A DNA stretch of 64,000 nt from Albidovulum sp. Its GTDB lineage: Bacteria > Pseudomonadota > Alphaproteobacteria > Rhodobacterales > Rhodobacteraceae. The notes under the pieces were generated by a model. It did no database searches and had not been told where the DNA came from. It saw only the letters and a program-made list of their open reading frames with translations. Positions 15,770 to 24,872 of the stretch are shown here, one piece after another. The stretch is taken from positions 1-64,000 of the forward strand of contig JACKKB010000008.1 in assembly GCA_020637635.1 (NCBI GenBank), read 5' to 3'. Each line of letters starts with the position of its first letter. Position 1 is the stretch's first letter. The translations under genes and the position numbers were made by a program.

Positions 15770-17209
15770 TCAGTCCTCGACCCGATGGCTTTCGAATTCG
15801 TGCCGGTGCTCGGCCCATTTCGCCCGGTCGATACCGCCTTCGGGCGTCAGAACCTCGGCCGCCGCATAGGCCATGGCGAAGGCGTGATGGGTGTTGTCAT
15901 GGGCGAAGAGCCCCTGTCGCCCGAAGCTCAGCAACCCGTCCAGCGTCGAGAGCCAGGCGTCGACCGTCTCGAAGTGGCGCTGATAGTCGAGGTCGTAGAC
16001 CGGATAGGCATGGGCGATGCGGCGGGTCTCGGTGCGGATCACCGGGACGTTCACGGGAAGGCCAAGCTGACCCAGCCAGTCGCAGTAGTGCCGGCCGAGG
16101 TCCTCGTCGGACATGTCCCACCAGGTCTCGCCCGGGTCGCAGGGCAGTTCGGCGCAAAGAATGGTCTTGCCCTTCGGGCCGGTGGCGGAGTTGTAGTTCT
16201 TCGGCTCCGACATGCGGCTGATCGGGATGGAAAGCTCCGGGAAGTAGTGGGCGTCGTACTCGGTGAACCGGTCGGTGCCGAGGATGAGATAGACAAGGAT
16301 CATGCCCCGAAACCGGATCGCATTCGCCGCCGCGATCACCTCGGGCGGGGGCGGCGGGTCCATGAGCCGCACGAGCGTGGTCAGCGGGATCGTGGAATAG
16401 ACCTGATCGGGGGTGTGGCGGGTCTCGACCTCGCCCTCCTTCGTCACGACCGCCGTGACCCGGTTCCCGTCGCGCTCGATCCGGACGATGTTGGCGCCGA
16501 AGCCGAAGGCGGCCCCCTGCCCCTTCGCCGCCGCGACCATCGCCGAGGAAATCTGGCCGAAGCCCTGCCGCGGATAGAAGAAGCGCCCCGTCGTCTCGCC
16601 CCGAAGGCCGGGGATCATGCGGAGCATCTTGCCGAGGATCTTGCCGACCGAGGATCCCGAGACGCGCCGTTCGGCGAGGGTCACGGCGAGCTTGTCGGGA
16701 TCGAGGCCCCAGAGCTTCCTCACATAGGGAAAGTAGAAGTTTTCCGAGATCGTCGGGCCGAGGCCGTCATAGAGGACCGAGGAAAAGCTCTTCGGCCCGG
16801 TCGACTTGCGGCGGAACTTGCCGAGCACCATGTCGCCGATCAGCGAGGCGGCGAAGGCGGGCGGCAGCTTCAGAAGCGCATCCTGCAGCTTCAGCGGGAA
16901 GTGGATCCAGCGGCCACCAAGGCGGATGCGCCCGTGGCGCGGCTGCAAAAGCAGGTCCGGCCCGAGCAGGGCCTTCACGTCGGCCAGCACATGCGGGTCG
17001 GCCACCGGGTGGAACCGGTGCGAGCCGTAGTCGCACCAGATCCCGTCGATCTGGAACGAGGTCGAATTGCCGCCGGCGACCGCGGCGCGCTCGAGCACCT
17101 CGACCTCGGCCTTGCCCTTGCTCAGCGCATAGGCCGCCGCGATGCCCGCGGGGCCGGCGCCGAGGATCGCCACGCGGGGCGGTCCGGTCCTGGTCTTGCT
17201 GGCCGCCAT
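15770..17209 (-). CDS. Second FAD-dependent oxidoreductase of the polysaccharide locus
   Basis: A 479-residue flavoprotein paralogous to the product of 6197-7675. It has RVAILGAGPAGIAAAYAL, then GGNSTSFQIDGIWCDYGSHRF, the shared PPPPPEVIAAANAIRFRGM segment, and a C-terminal AHAYPVYDLDYQRHFETVD segment aligned with PKAYPVYDGEYRDALAVLE of the other copy. It belongs to the amine-oxidase/HemY superfamily with a UDP-galactopyranose-mutase-like layout. The substrate is unknown. It is 1 base from the GT2 gene upstream and 4 from the deacetylase downstream, so it clearly belongs to the glycan operon. Confidence 0.82.
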   Translation of the reverse strand: MAASKTRTGPPRVAILGAGPAGIAAAYALSKGKAEVEVLERAAVAGGNSTSFQIDGIWCDYGSHRFHPVADPHVLADVKALLGPDLLLQPRHGRIRLGGRWIHFPLKLQDALLKLPPAFAASLIGDMVLGKFRRKSTGPKSFSSVLYDGLGPTISENFYFPYVRKLWGLDPDKLAVTLAERRVSGSSVGKILGKMLRMIPGLRGETTGRFFYPRQGFGQISSAMVAAAKGQGAAFGFGANIVRIERDGNRVTAVVTKEGEVETRHTPDQVYSTIPLTTLVRLMDPPPPPEVIAAANAIRFRGMILVYLILGTDRFTEYDAHYFPELSIPISRMSEPKNYNSATGPKGKTILCAELPCDPGETWWDMSDEDLGRHYCDWLGQLGLPVNVPVIRTETRRIAHAYPVYDLDYQRHFETVDAWLSTLDGLLSFGRQGLFAHDNTHHAFAMAYAAAEVLTPEGGIDRAKWAEHRHEFESHRVED

Positions 17210-17210
17210 C

Positions 17211-18143
17211 TCAGGGCCTCAGATGCAGGCGCGAGATCATGTCGGCGATCAGACCGAGCGACCAGATCATGATCGCCCCGAGAAAGCCGAAGACCGTGGT
17301 TTCGGAGAGATTCTGGTAGAAGATGTCGATGATGAACTTCACCGCGCCGATCCCCATCAGGATCAGCCCCAGCGGAATGAAGATGCGCAGCGGGTTGAAG
17401 AGCACGATGACGCGCAGCACGAGGATGATGAAGTTGATGAAATCCACCGGCCGGATCTTCGACTTGCCGACCCGCTTGCCGTATTCGATCGGGGTGTAGA
17501 TCATCCGCTTGCCGTTGCACGACATGCAAAGCGTGATCGTCGTGGTGAAGGAGAACTTCTGCGGCAGGAGCGGGATGAAGGGCACGAGTTCCGACTTGCG
17601 GAAGACGCGCAGCCCCGAGTTCAGGTCGTTCAGCCGCCGCTCGGCGAGAAACGAGGCCAGCGCGTTCAGCATCCATTTCGCGGGCTTGCGGATCCAGGGC
17701 ACGTTCTTCATCGCCGCGCCTCGGTCGCCCACCACCATGTCCTGATCGCGGCACATCGCCAGCATCGAGGGCAGGTAGTGCGCCGGATAGGTGCCGTCGG
17801 CGTCGATGATCGCCACGTATTCGTATTGCGCGCGCCTGATGCCCCGCTTGAGCGAGGCGCCATAGCCGGTGTTCACCTGGTTGCTGTCGACGATCGCGCC
17901 GGTTTCCCTGGCGATACTCAGGGTGGCGTCCTCGGAGCCATCGTCGACCACGATGATCTCATAGGGGATGTCAAGCGGCTCGAGTTCCTCGCGCACGCTC
18001 TCGATCGTCTGGCGCACCGCGCCTTCCTCGTTGTAGGCCGGGATGACCACGCTGAGCGACATCCCCTCGACCTCCGAGATCAGCCCCTTGTCAGTGCCGG
18101 TATCGACCAGTCGATCTGTCATATCCTTCATTCCCTTCACCAC
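17211..18143 (-). CDS. Glycosyltransferase family 2 with C-terminal membrane segments
   Basis: A 310-residue GT-A enzyme. It begins SLSVVIPAYNEEGAVRQTIES, has IIVVDDGSEDAT and the metal-binding DADGTYP (DxD-type). Two hydrophobic segments near the C-terminus (FINFIILVLRVIVLFN and the LGLILMGIGAVKFII region) anchor it in the membrane. This layout matches dolichol/polyprenol-phosphate sugar transferases, so it may charge undecaprenyl phosphate with a sugar. It lies 32 bases after the second GT2 gene in the same operon. Confidence 0.88.
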   Translation of the reverse strand: MVKGMKDMTDRLVDTGTDKGLISEVEGMSLSVVIPAYNEEGAVRQTIESVREELEPLDIPYEIIVVDDGSEDATLSIARETGAIVDSNQVNTGYGASLKRGIRRAQYEYVAIIDADGTYPAHYLPSMLAMCRDQDMVVGDRGAAMKNVPWIRKPAKWMLNALASFLAERRLNDLNSGLRVFRKSELVPFIPLLPQKFSFTTTITLCMSCNGKRMIYTPIEYGKRVGKSKIRPVDFINFIILVLRVIVLFNPLRIFIPLGLILMGIGAVKFIIDIFYQNLSETTVFGFLGAIMIWSLGLIADMISRLHLRP

Positions 18144-18175
18144 TTACGGTCCGGTTCGTTGGTTCGGTTCGCCCG

Positions 18176-19192
18176 TTACGGGACGTGCAGGCGGTCTTTC
18201 ACGCCCAGAATGTGATATTCGAACATGCACCAGGCGAAGGCCGCCGCCGAATAGACGTAGTAGACCTGGTGATAGAGGAAGGTGCGCAGGGCAAAGCCGG
18301 CGCCGCCGTTGTCGTGCATGAAGCGGATGAAGGCGCGATTGGCCCAGAGCGCCAGCGCAAGCAGCACGAGCGGGGCCGGCCAGAGCCCCGGCCTGAAGGG
18401 AAGCGCCAGCACCGACAGGATCAGCAGGCCCGCGATCACCGCCTTTGCCTTCTCGCCGTGCGAGGTATTGAGATCGTTGTGCACGCCCTCGCGCGCGATC
18501 ATCAGCCGCGACCAGGGCAGCGCCCGGCGGAAGATGTCGGTGTGGATCGCGCTCTTCGGCGTCCAGACCTTGAGATGCTTGCCGAGAAGCGTCGGGTCGA
18601 CGACGATGCGGCCGCCGGCGTGGCGGATGCGGTAGCCAAGCTCGATATCCTCGATCGAGGGTACCTTGTAGGTCTCGATGTCGAAGCCGCCGATGCGGTT
18701 GAAGACATCCCTGCGGACCGCCCCGCAGCCCGCCCAGAAGGTCTGGGCATCACGCTCTGCGTTCTGGTGATAGAAACGGTGCATCAGGTTCTTGTAGCGC
18801 GAGAACCAGTGCTGCCCGTCCGGCGTCGCGTCGTAGGAGCCGAAGACGGCGGCGACCGCGGGGTCGACGAAGGCGTCGCGCACCTTGAGGGCACCGTCGT
18901 CCCAGACGATCACGTCGCTGTCGACGAACCACAGCACATCGCCCGCGGCCTCGCGCGCGGCCCGGTTGCGTGCGGCGCCGGGGCCGCCGTTGCGCTCCAT
19001 CTCCAGAACCCGGGCGCCGAGCCGGGCCGCCACCTCGGCGGTGGCATCGGGCGAGACATCGTCGACGACGATGACCTCGGCGATCTCGCCCCTGTCGCGC
19101 ATCGCGATCAGTGGCGCGAGCACGCGCGGCATGAGCGCCTCGGCGCGGAACGCCGGCACGATCGCCGATATGGTGACGGCCTCGCCGCTCAT
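18176..19192 (-). CDS. Glycosyltransferase family 2
   Basis: A 338-residue glycosyltransferase. The start MSGEAVTISAIVPAFRAE was chosen at 19192 because it overlaps the upstream stop by 4 bases (ATGA) and begins at the GT2 fold; the frame runs longer upstream without homology. Key motifs are EVIVVDDVSPDAT, the DxD-like FVDSDVIVWD, and a distal FDIETYKVPSIEDIELG acceptor region. Hydrophobic stretches in the C-terminal quarter suggest membrane association. The acceptor is unknown. Confidence 0.87.
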   Translation of the reverse strand: MSGEAVTISAIVPAFRAEALMPRVLAPLIAMRDRGEIAEVIVVDDVSPDATAEVAARLGARVLEMERNGGPGAARNRAAREAAGDVLWFVDSDVIVWDDGALKVRDAFVDPAVAAVFGSYDATPDGQHWFSRYKNLMHRFYHQNAERDAQTFWAGCGAVRRDVFNRIGGFDIETYKVPSIEDIELGYRIRHAGGRIVVDPTLLGKHLKVWTPKSAIHTDIFRRALPWSRLMIAREGVHNDLNTSHGEKAKAVIAGLLILSVLALPFRPGLWPAPLVLLALALWANRAFIRFMHDNGGAGFALRTFLYHQVYYVYSAAAFAWCMFEYHILGVKDRLHVP

Positions 19193-20736
19193 GGCCGGCG
19201 CCCCGGCTGAGGGGCGAACTGCCGGCTGCGCCAGGCGAAGAGCACGAGGATGGTCGTCACCAGCGGCAGAAGCCAGATAACCCGCGCCCCGTAGCGCGTC
19301 GCCGGCTGCGAGATGCCGCCGCAGACAAGGGCGTTGGCAAGGATGCCGAAGAGCACGACGACCGCGAGCGCCCGGATCTCTCCCGGCACCCGGCGCGGCG
19401 CGAGGACGAGCCCCAGGGTGATGAGCAGGCAGAGCCCGTAGAAGATCTCCTGGGCCGGCGTCACCACCCTGAGCCAGCTCGTGTCGCGGGTGATGCGGCC
19501 GTGCTGGAAGTCGCCGGTCAGAAGGCCGGTCACCTCGGAGTTCTGCCAGATGATCTCCTCGTCCGGGATCGTCATCTCGACGCTGACCCAACGGGCCTGC
19601 AGGAGCGTGTTGCGGATGAAGGCGTGGATCACGCTCAGCGGCCGGTCACGGAAGACACGGAAGAAGAAGACGATCTGGTTGTCGGCAACGAGGCGCTGGT
19701 CCTCGGGCGTCATGAGGCGGAACGACCCGAGCCGCTGGCTCGTCTCGAAGACGATATGGGTGGCCGTGAGACGCCAGGGATCGCCCGAGTGGCTGAGCGC
19801 CTCGTAGAGCTTGCAGGTCGGGATCGCCTCGTTCGGGCAATGGCCCTTGAGATAGGCGTAGCCCGGCCCGTCCTCGATCAGGCGCGCGGTGATGTAAGGC
19901 TTGATGACAACCTCGGAGTCGGCCATCGATTTGGCGGCGGTGCGCAATGCGCTCTGTTCCGAGAAGCCGATGCCGACGATCAGCAGCGTCAGGGCCGGCG
20001 CGATCCACCAGCGGCGGCGCTGCAGCGCCGCGGAGACGAGTGCGACGGCCGGGATCATCACCACCGCGATCGCCAGATGCGAGAGGTGCGACATGATGGC
20101 GAGCGAGCCCAGCGCGAGTGCCAGAAGGATCTCCCACGGCCTCATCTGTCTGGCGAATACGGCAAGCGTGGCGAACACCAGGATCATGACCGGCGAGAAT
20201 GTATCGGGCATGAGGTAAGCCACGAAGAACGGCAGCGAGCCGAAGCCCGCGACGATGATCGGCAGCGACACCGCCTTGGGCAGGCTCATCGGCAGGCCGA
20301 GACGTCGCATCGCGACCCGCATCGGCAGCCAGACCGCGACCAGAACGGCGACCACGTTGAGCGCGATCAGCCCTTCGAGCGCACCGAGATGGGCGAACAC
20401 GCCGGCGATCAGCGCATAGACGGCCGAGCGCGACCCGTCGACGGTGCGATCGGCGTTGATTTCCGTGGTATCGGGCATCGCCGCCGGCACGCCCTTCATG
20501 CGCGCCTCGGTCACCAGTTCGGCGCGCTCGGCAAGGGGCGATTCCCCTGGCACGCCGAGATGGGTGAGCGCGGTGTTGCCCTGGATGATGTAACCTACCG
20601 TATCGTAGTAGAAGAGCGGCCGGCCATTGATCAGAAAGACGCTCAGACAGGCCAGCACGGCGGCGGCAATCCACAGGACGCCGCGCAGAACGCCGGCCTT
20701 CTCGGTGTGCGGGTGCGCTGCGCTTGTGGCGATCAT
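19189..20736 (-). CDS. Multi-pass membrane protein of the polysaccharide operon
   Basis: A 515-residue protein with about ten hydrophobic segments and a long soluble loop around residues 265-420 (containing CPNEAIPTCKLYEAL). I do not recognise a named family. The topology and operon position suggest a polymerase/ligase-like or GT-C-like role in glycan assembly, which is inference only. It overlaps the UDP-glucuronate decarboxylase gene upstream and the GT2 gene downstream by 4 bases each, so expression is tightly coupled. Confidence 0.75.
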   Translation of the reverse strand: MIATSAAHPHTEKAGVLRGVLWIAAAVLACLSVFLINGRPLFYYDTVGYIIQGNTALTHLGVPGESPLAERAELVTEARMKGVPAAMPDTTEINADRTVDGSRSAVYALIAGVFAHLGALEGLIALNVVAVLVAVWLPMRVAMRRLGLPMSLPKAVSLPIIVAGFGSLPFFVAYLMPDTFSPVMILVFATLAVFARQMRPWEILLALALGSLAIMSHLSHLAIAVVMIPAVALVSAALQRRRWWIAPALTLLIVGIGFSEQSALRTAAKSMADSEVVIKPYITARLIEDGPGYAYLKGHCPNEAIPTCKLYEALSHSGDPWRLTATHIVFETSQRLGSFRLMTPEDQRLVADNQIVFFFRVFRDRPLSVIHAFIRNTLLQARWVSVEMTIPDEEIIWQNSEVTGLLTGDFQHGRITRDTSWLRVVTPAQEIFYGLCLLITLGLVLAPRRVPGEIRALAVVVLFGILANALVCGGISQPATRYGARVIWLLPLVTTILVLFAWRSRQFAPQPGRRP

Positions 20737-21710
20737 GCCGGGCTACCTTCGGCCATCTCGAGTTCCTTCCTGAGCACGGCGAAATAGGCGATCGTCCGCT
20801 CGAGCCCGTCGCGCAGAGCCACCCGCGGCTCCCATCCGAGCAGGCTGCGGGCGAGCGTGATGTCGGGCCGCCGCTGGATCGGATCGTCGGCCGGCAGCGG
20901 TGCCTTCACCAGCGTCGAGCGCGACCCGGTCATCTCGATCACGGCCTCGGCGAGGTCGCGGATCGACATCTCGACGGGGTTGCCGATGTTCACCGGCCCC
21001 GTCACGTCGTCGGGCGATTCCATGAGCCGGATCAGCCCCTCGACCAGATCGTCGACATAGCAGAACGACCGCGTCTGGCTGCCGTCACCATAGATGGTGA
21101 TCGGCGCACCCGAGAGCGCCTGCATGATGAAGTTCGAGACCACCCGCCCATCCTGTGGATGCATTCTCGGGCCGTAGGTGTTGAAGATCCGTGCCACCTT
21201 GATGCGGAGACGGTGCTGGCGGTGATAGTCGAAGAACAGCGTTTCGGCGCAACGCTTGCCCTCGTCATAGCAGGACCGGAATCCGATCGGGTTCACGTTG
21301 CCCCAATAGGCCTCGGTCTGCGGATGCACGGCAGGGTCGCCATAGACCTCGGACGTCGAGGCCTGCAGGATCTTGGCGCGCAACCGCTTGGCAAGGCCAA
21401 GCATGTTGATCGCGCCGTGCACGCTCGTCTTCGTCGTCTGCACCGGGTCATGCTGGTAGTGCACCGGGCTCGCCGGGCAGGCGAGGTTGTAGATCTCGTC
21501 CACCTCGACATAGAGCGGGAAGGTCACGTCGTGGCGCATGACCTCGAAGCGCGGATTTCCGATCAGATGGGCCAGGTTGGAACGGCGTCCGGTGAAGTAG
21601 TTGTCGACGCACAGGACGTCATGGCCGGCGGCAAGCAGCCGCTCGCACAGGTGCGAACCGAGAAAGCCGGCCCCGCCAGTGACGAGAATTCGCTTTGAAA
21701 CCACGCTCAT
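20733..21710 (-). CDS. UDP-glucuronate decarboxylase (UDP-xylose synthase type)
   Basis: A 325-residue SDR enzyme that would convert UDP-glucuronate to UDP-xylose. Features are RILVTGGAGFLGSHL, DNYFTGRRSNLAHL, YNLACPASPVHYQ, the active-site ASTSEVYGDP and the catalytic YDEGKR (Tyr-x3-Lys). These are hallmarks of the UXS subgroup. It is the first gene of the minus-strand operon that runs to 12234, and faces a 512-base divergent intergenic region shared with the rhamnose operon. It overlaps the next gene by 4 bases. Confidence 0.9.
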   Translation of the reverse strand: MSVVSKRILVTGGAGFLGSHLCERLLAAGHDVLCVDNYFTGRRSNLAHLIGNPRFEVMRHDVTFPLYVEVDEIYNLACPASPVHYQHDPVQTTKTSVHGAINMLGLAKRLRAKILQASTSEVYGDPAVHPQTEAYWGNVNPIGFRSCYDEGKRCAETLFFDYHRQHRLRIKVARIFNTYGPRMHPQDGRVVSNFIMQALSGAPITIYGDGSQTRSFCYVDDLVEGLIRLMESPDDVTGPVNIGNPVEMSIRDLAEAVIEMTGSRSTLVKAPLPADDPIQRRPDITLARSLLGWEPRVALRDGLERTIAYFAVLRKELEMAEGSPA

Positions 21711-22222
21711 TGAATTCCGCCTCTACGCATCCGCTGCAGTCCGACGGGCCCGTGCCGTCCGCTCCGGACAATCCATCCGCTCAAATCCCTGGCGCCCGTC
21801 GATCCCCTGACGGGGCCGGCCTGCGCATTCAATACGCTCCCGAAAGGACTGCATGCTGCGATCCTGCGGTCAACGGCACCGTTATCTCCGCGCCGGCGAC
21901 CGACCGCCAGCCTTTTCTGGAATCCCGCGCCGTTTATCATACTTCGTGCCGCAGCGCGACATCGTGTGTTTCCGTACCGTCACCGGCCGGACCCAGGGAC
22001 CGCCACCGCCAAGGCAACGGAAACAATTCCCCGCGAATGTGCGAAACCTCCCGCAAGCATTTGAAGTCACGGTATTTCCGATGAGGGAGCGGGGATTTTT
22101 CCGTCAGCGGAGGGCGATGGCTGTGCTTTCGGGCGGCCTGAAACCATGGGAATCGCCCACAGGCCTTTCGCAGTTGCGAAGGGCCGGTTAGATTGCGCCG
22201 AGTTCATTTGAGACCGGTATCC
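21711..22222. other. Divergent promoter region between the two polysaccharide operons
   Basis: 512 bases with no gene between the minus-strand glycan operon and the plus-strand dTDP-rhamnose operon. It is less GC-rich in the middle. A near-perfect inverted repeat with 11-base arms (22162-22172 and 22175-22185, GGCCTTTCGCA type) lies 37 bases before the rfbC start and could be an operator or RNA hairpin. Other promoter elements cannot be assigned with confidence. Confidence 0.5.
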
Positions 22223-22786
22223 ATGCTTTTAGAGCCAACTCCCCTGCCCGGCGTCGTCGTTCTTACACCCCGCCGCTTCGGCGATGCGCGCGGGTGGTTC
22301 AGCGAGGTCTGGAACCAGGCAACCCTGGCCGCGCACGGGATCGACACGGCATTCGTGCAGGACAACCACTCCTATTCGCGCGATGCGGGCACCGTCCGCG
22401 GCCTGCATTTCCAGGCCCCGCCGCATGCACAGGCGAAACTCGTGCGCTGCGGCCGCGGGAAGATCTTCGACGTCGCCGTCGATATCCGTCAGGGCTCGCC
22501 GACCTACGGCAAGTGGACCGGCGTCGAGCTTTCGGCCGAGGACGGGCGCCAGCTGCTGGTCCCGGTGGGCTTCCTGCACGGGTTTGTCACCCGTGCGCCC
22601 GACACCGAGGTGCTCTACAAGTGCTCGGACGTCTATGCGCCCGAGTGCGACGGCGCGGTGCGCTTCGACGATGCCGCGATCGGCATCGACTGGGGGATCG
22701 CCCCGGAGGCGGCGATCCTGTCGGCCAAGGACGGCGCCGCGCAGGGTTTCGCCAACTTCACGTCCCCCTTCAGCTACGAGGCCTGA
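22223..22786 (+). CDS. rfbC: dTDP-4-dehydrorhamnose 3,5-epimerase
   Basis: A 187-residue cupin-fold epimerase, third step of dTDP-L-rhamnose synthesis. Conserved features are the FGDARGWFSEVWN segment, QDNHSYS, the active-site histidine in RGLHFQ, and the DVAVDIRQGSPTYG strand. The ATG at 22223 gives the family's usual N-terminus; the frame extends 10 codons further with no support. First gene of the rfb operon; rfbB begins 2 bases after its stop. Confidence 0.93.
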   Translation: MLLEPTPLPGVVVLTPRRFGDARGWFSEVWNQATLAAHGIDTAFVQDNHSYSRDAGTVRGLHFQAPPHAQAKLVRCGRGKIFDVAVDIRQGSPTYGKWTGVELSAEDGRQLLVPVGFLHGFVTRAPDTEVLYKCSDVYAPECDGAVRFDDAAIGIDWGIAPEAAILSAKDGAAQGFANFTSPFSYEA

Positions 22787-22788
22787 CG

Positions 22789-23826
22789 ATGAAACTTCTG
22801 GTAACGGGCGGCGCGGGCTTCATCGGCTCTGCGGTGGTTCGACAGGCCGTCCGTGCCGGGCATGCGGTCGTCAACCTCGACAAGCTCACCTATGCCGGCA
22901 GCCTCTCGAACCTCGACGAGATTGCGAACAGCCCGCTCTATACCTTTGAAAAGGCAGATATCTGCGACCGTTCGACGGTGGACGCCATCCTTGCGCGCCA
23001 TCGGCCCGACGCGATCATGCACCTTGCCGCAGAGAGCCATGTCGACCGCTCGATCGACGGTCCGGCGGCCTTCATCGAGACCAACATCGTCGGCACCTAC
23101 ACGCTTCTGGAGGCGGCGCGGAGTTACTGGACCGAAGCCGGCAAGCCCGCCGACTTCCGCTTTCACCACATCTCGACCGACGAGGTATTCGGCTCGCTCG
23201 GGCCGACCGGCAGGTTCACCGAGACGACGCCCTACGACCCCCGCTCGCCCTACTCTGCCTCCAAGGCCTCGTCCGACCACCTGGTGCGCGCCTGGCACGA
23301 GACCTATGGCCTTCCGGTCGTGCTGACCAACTGCTCGAACAACTACGGGCCCTATCACTTCCCGGAAAAGCTCATCCCGGTCGTGATCCTGAAGGCGCTC
23401 GCCGGGGCACCGATCCCGATCTACGGGGCGGGCGACAACATTCGCGACTGGCTCTATGTCGAGGACCATGCCGAGGCGCTGCTGCTTGTCGTGCGGAAGG
23501 GCACGGTTGGCGAGAGCTACAACATCGGCGGCGAGAACGAGGCGACGAACCTCGATCTCGTCACCAGGATCTGCGGCATTCTCGACCAGAAGCGACCGGG
23601 CAACCGGCCCTATGCCGAACAGATCACCTTCGTCGCCGACCGGCCGGGCCACGACCGTCGCTATGCGATCGACCCGAGCCGCATCCGCGAGGAGCTGGGC
23701 TGGCAACCCTCGGTGACGCTCGACGAGGGTCTGGCGAAGACGGTCGACTGGTTCCTCGGCCACGAGGACTGGTGGCGCGCGCTTCAGGATCGTGACGGGG
23801 TCGGCCGGAGGCTCGGCACCGGATGA
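22789..23826 (+). CDS. rfbB: dTDP-glucose 4,6-dehydratase
   Basis: A 345-residue extended SDR, second step of the dTDP-L-rhamnose pathway. It has MKLLVTGGAGFIGSAVV, the early LTYAGSLSNLDEI signature, the active-site triad region STDEVFGSLG (Thr-Asp-Glu), YSASKASSDHL (Tyr-x3-Lys) and NNYGPYHFPEKLIP. The ATG at 22789 sits 2 bases after rfbC. It overlaps the acyltransferase gene by 4 bases. Confidence 0.95.
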   Translation: MKLLVTGGAGFIGSAVVRQAVRAGHAVVNLDKLTYAGSLSNLDEIANSPLYTFEKADICDRSTVDAILARHRPDAIMHLAAESHVDRSIDGPAAFIETNIVGTYTLLEAARSYWTEAGKPADFRFHHISTDEVFGSLGPTGRFTETTPYDPRSPYSASKASSDHLVRAWHETYGLPVVLTNCSNNYGPYHFPEKLIPVVILKALAGAPIPIYGAGDNIRDWLYVEDHAEALLLVVRKGTVGESYNIGGENEATNLDLVTRICGILDQKRPGNRPYAEQITFVADRPGHDRRYAIDPSRIREELGWQPSVTLDEGLAKTVDWFLGHEDWWRALQDRDGVGRRLGTG

Positions 23827-24851
23827 GTTTCCCGACGGTCGCAAGCGTCTCGCGCGGGCGCGACAACAATTTCAACCTGATCCGCATGATCGCGGCGACG
23901 ACTGTACTCGTCAGCCATGCCTTCCTCGTCTCCTGGGGCGAGGGCTGGGCGCCGTTCCACACTCTCTTCAACGGCATCAATCTCGGCACCATGGCCGTGC
24001 TCGTCTTCTTCGCGCTCTCGGGCTTCTTCATCGCCAAGAGTTTCGATGCCGGCGGCAGCTGGCGGCGTTTCCTCTGGGCACGGCTGCTCAGGCTCTGCCC
24101 GGCCAATTTGGTCACCGCGGCGCTGACGGTGATCCTTGGCGGGCTCGTCCTGACCACCGTCGCGCCGGCCGACTACTGGCCCGAGGGCCTGTATTTCTTC
24201 CTGCGGCAGGCCTCGCTCGTCAGTCCACTTTACGAATTGCCGGGGGTCTTCTCCTCCAACCCGTTCGGCCCTACGGTGAACAGCTCGATCTGGACGCTCT
24301 TTTACGAGGCGCTCTGCTATGCCGGCGTCTTCGCGCTCGGCATGACCGGGCATCTTCGGCGCGGGCCGGTGATGATCTGGGTACTGGTCGGGCTTGTGGC
24401 GCTCTCGCTCCTCAGCCAGTATGTGGAGCTGCCCGGACGGCTCGCCAATGTCGCACTTCTCTTCCCGCCCTTCGCGATCGGCGCCGCGCTTTATCTCTGG
24501 CGCGACAGGTTGACGCTGAACCCCTATGTCGCACTCGGCAGCGCGGTGCTCGCCTATCTTGCGCATGGCACCGCGGTCTTCCCGCTGCTCCTGTCGCTCG
24601 CGCTCGGCTATGGCGCCTTCGTGGTAGGGTTCTGGAAATGGCCGCCGCTTCTCGCCTACAACCGGCTGGGCGACTATTCCTATGGCATGTATATCTACGC
24701 CTTCCCGATCCAGCAGATCGTGGCGATGTGGGGCGTCACCAACCCGTTCGTGAACATCGCCCTCTCGCTGCCGATGACACTCGCCTGTGCCGTCGTCTCG
24801 TGGACGCTCGTCGAAAAGCCAGCGCTCGCGCGCGTCAAGCATGTCTCCTGA
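23823..24851 (+). CDS. Acyltransferase 3 family membrane protein (O-acetyltransferase)
   Basis: A 342-residue multi-pass protein of the OafA/NodX acyltransferase-3 family. It has the N-terminal FNLIRMIAATTVLVSHAFL (Arg and His of the family motif), VFFALSGFFIAKSF and about ten hydrophobic helices. It would O-acetylate a glycan or lipid-linked sugar from the membrane. It is inserted between rfbB and rfbD, overlapping rfbB by 4 bases, so a role in acetylating the rhamnose-containing polymer is likely but inferred. Confidence 0.87.
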   Translation: MSFPTVASVSRGRDNNFNLIRMIAATTVLVSHAFLVSWGEGWAPFHTLFNGINLGTMAVLVFFALSGFFIAKSFDAGGSWRRFLWARLLRLCPANLVTAALTVILGGLVLTTVAPADYWPEGLYFFLRQASLVSPLYELPGVFSSNPFGPTVNSSIWTLFYEALCYAGVFALGMTGHLRRGPVMIWVLVGLVALSLLSQYVELPGRLANVALLFPPFAIGAALYLWRDRLTLNPYVALGSAVLAYLAHGTAVFPLLLSLALGYGAFVVGFWKWPPLLAYNRLGDYSYGMYIYAFPIQQIVAMWGVTNPFVNIALSLPMTLACAVVSWTLVEKPALARVKHVS

Positions 24852-24872
24852 CCCTCAGCCAAGGCCGCCGCC

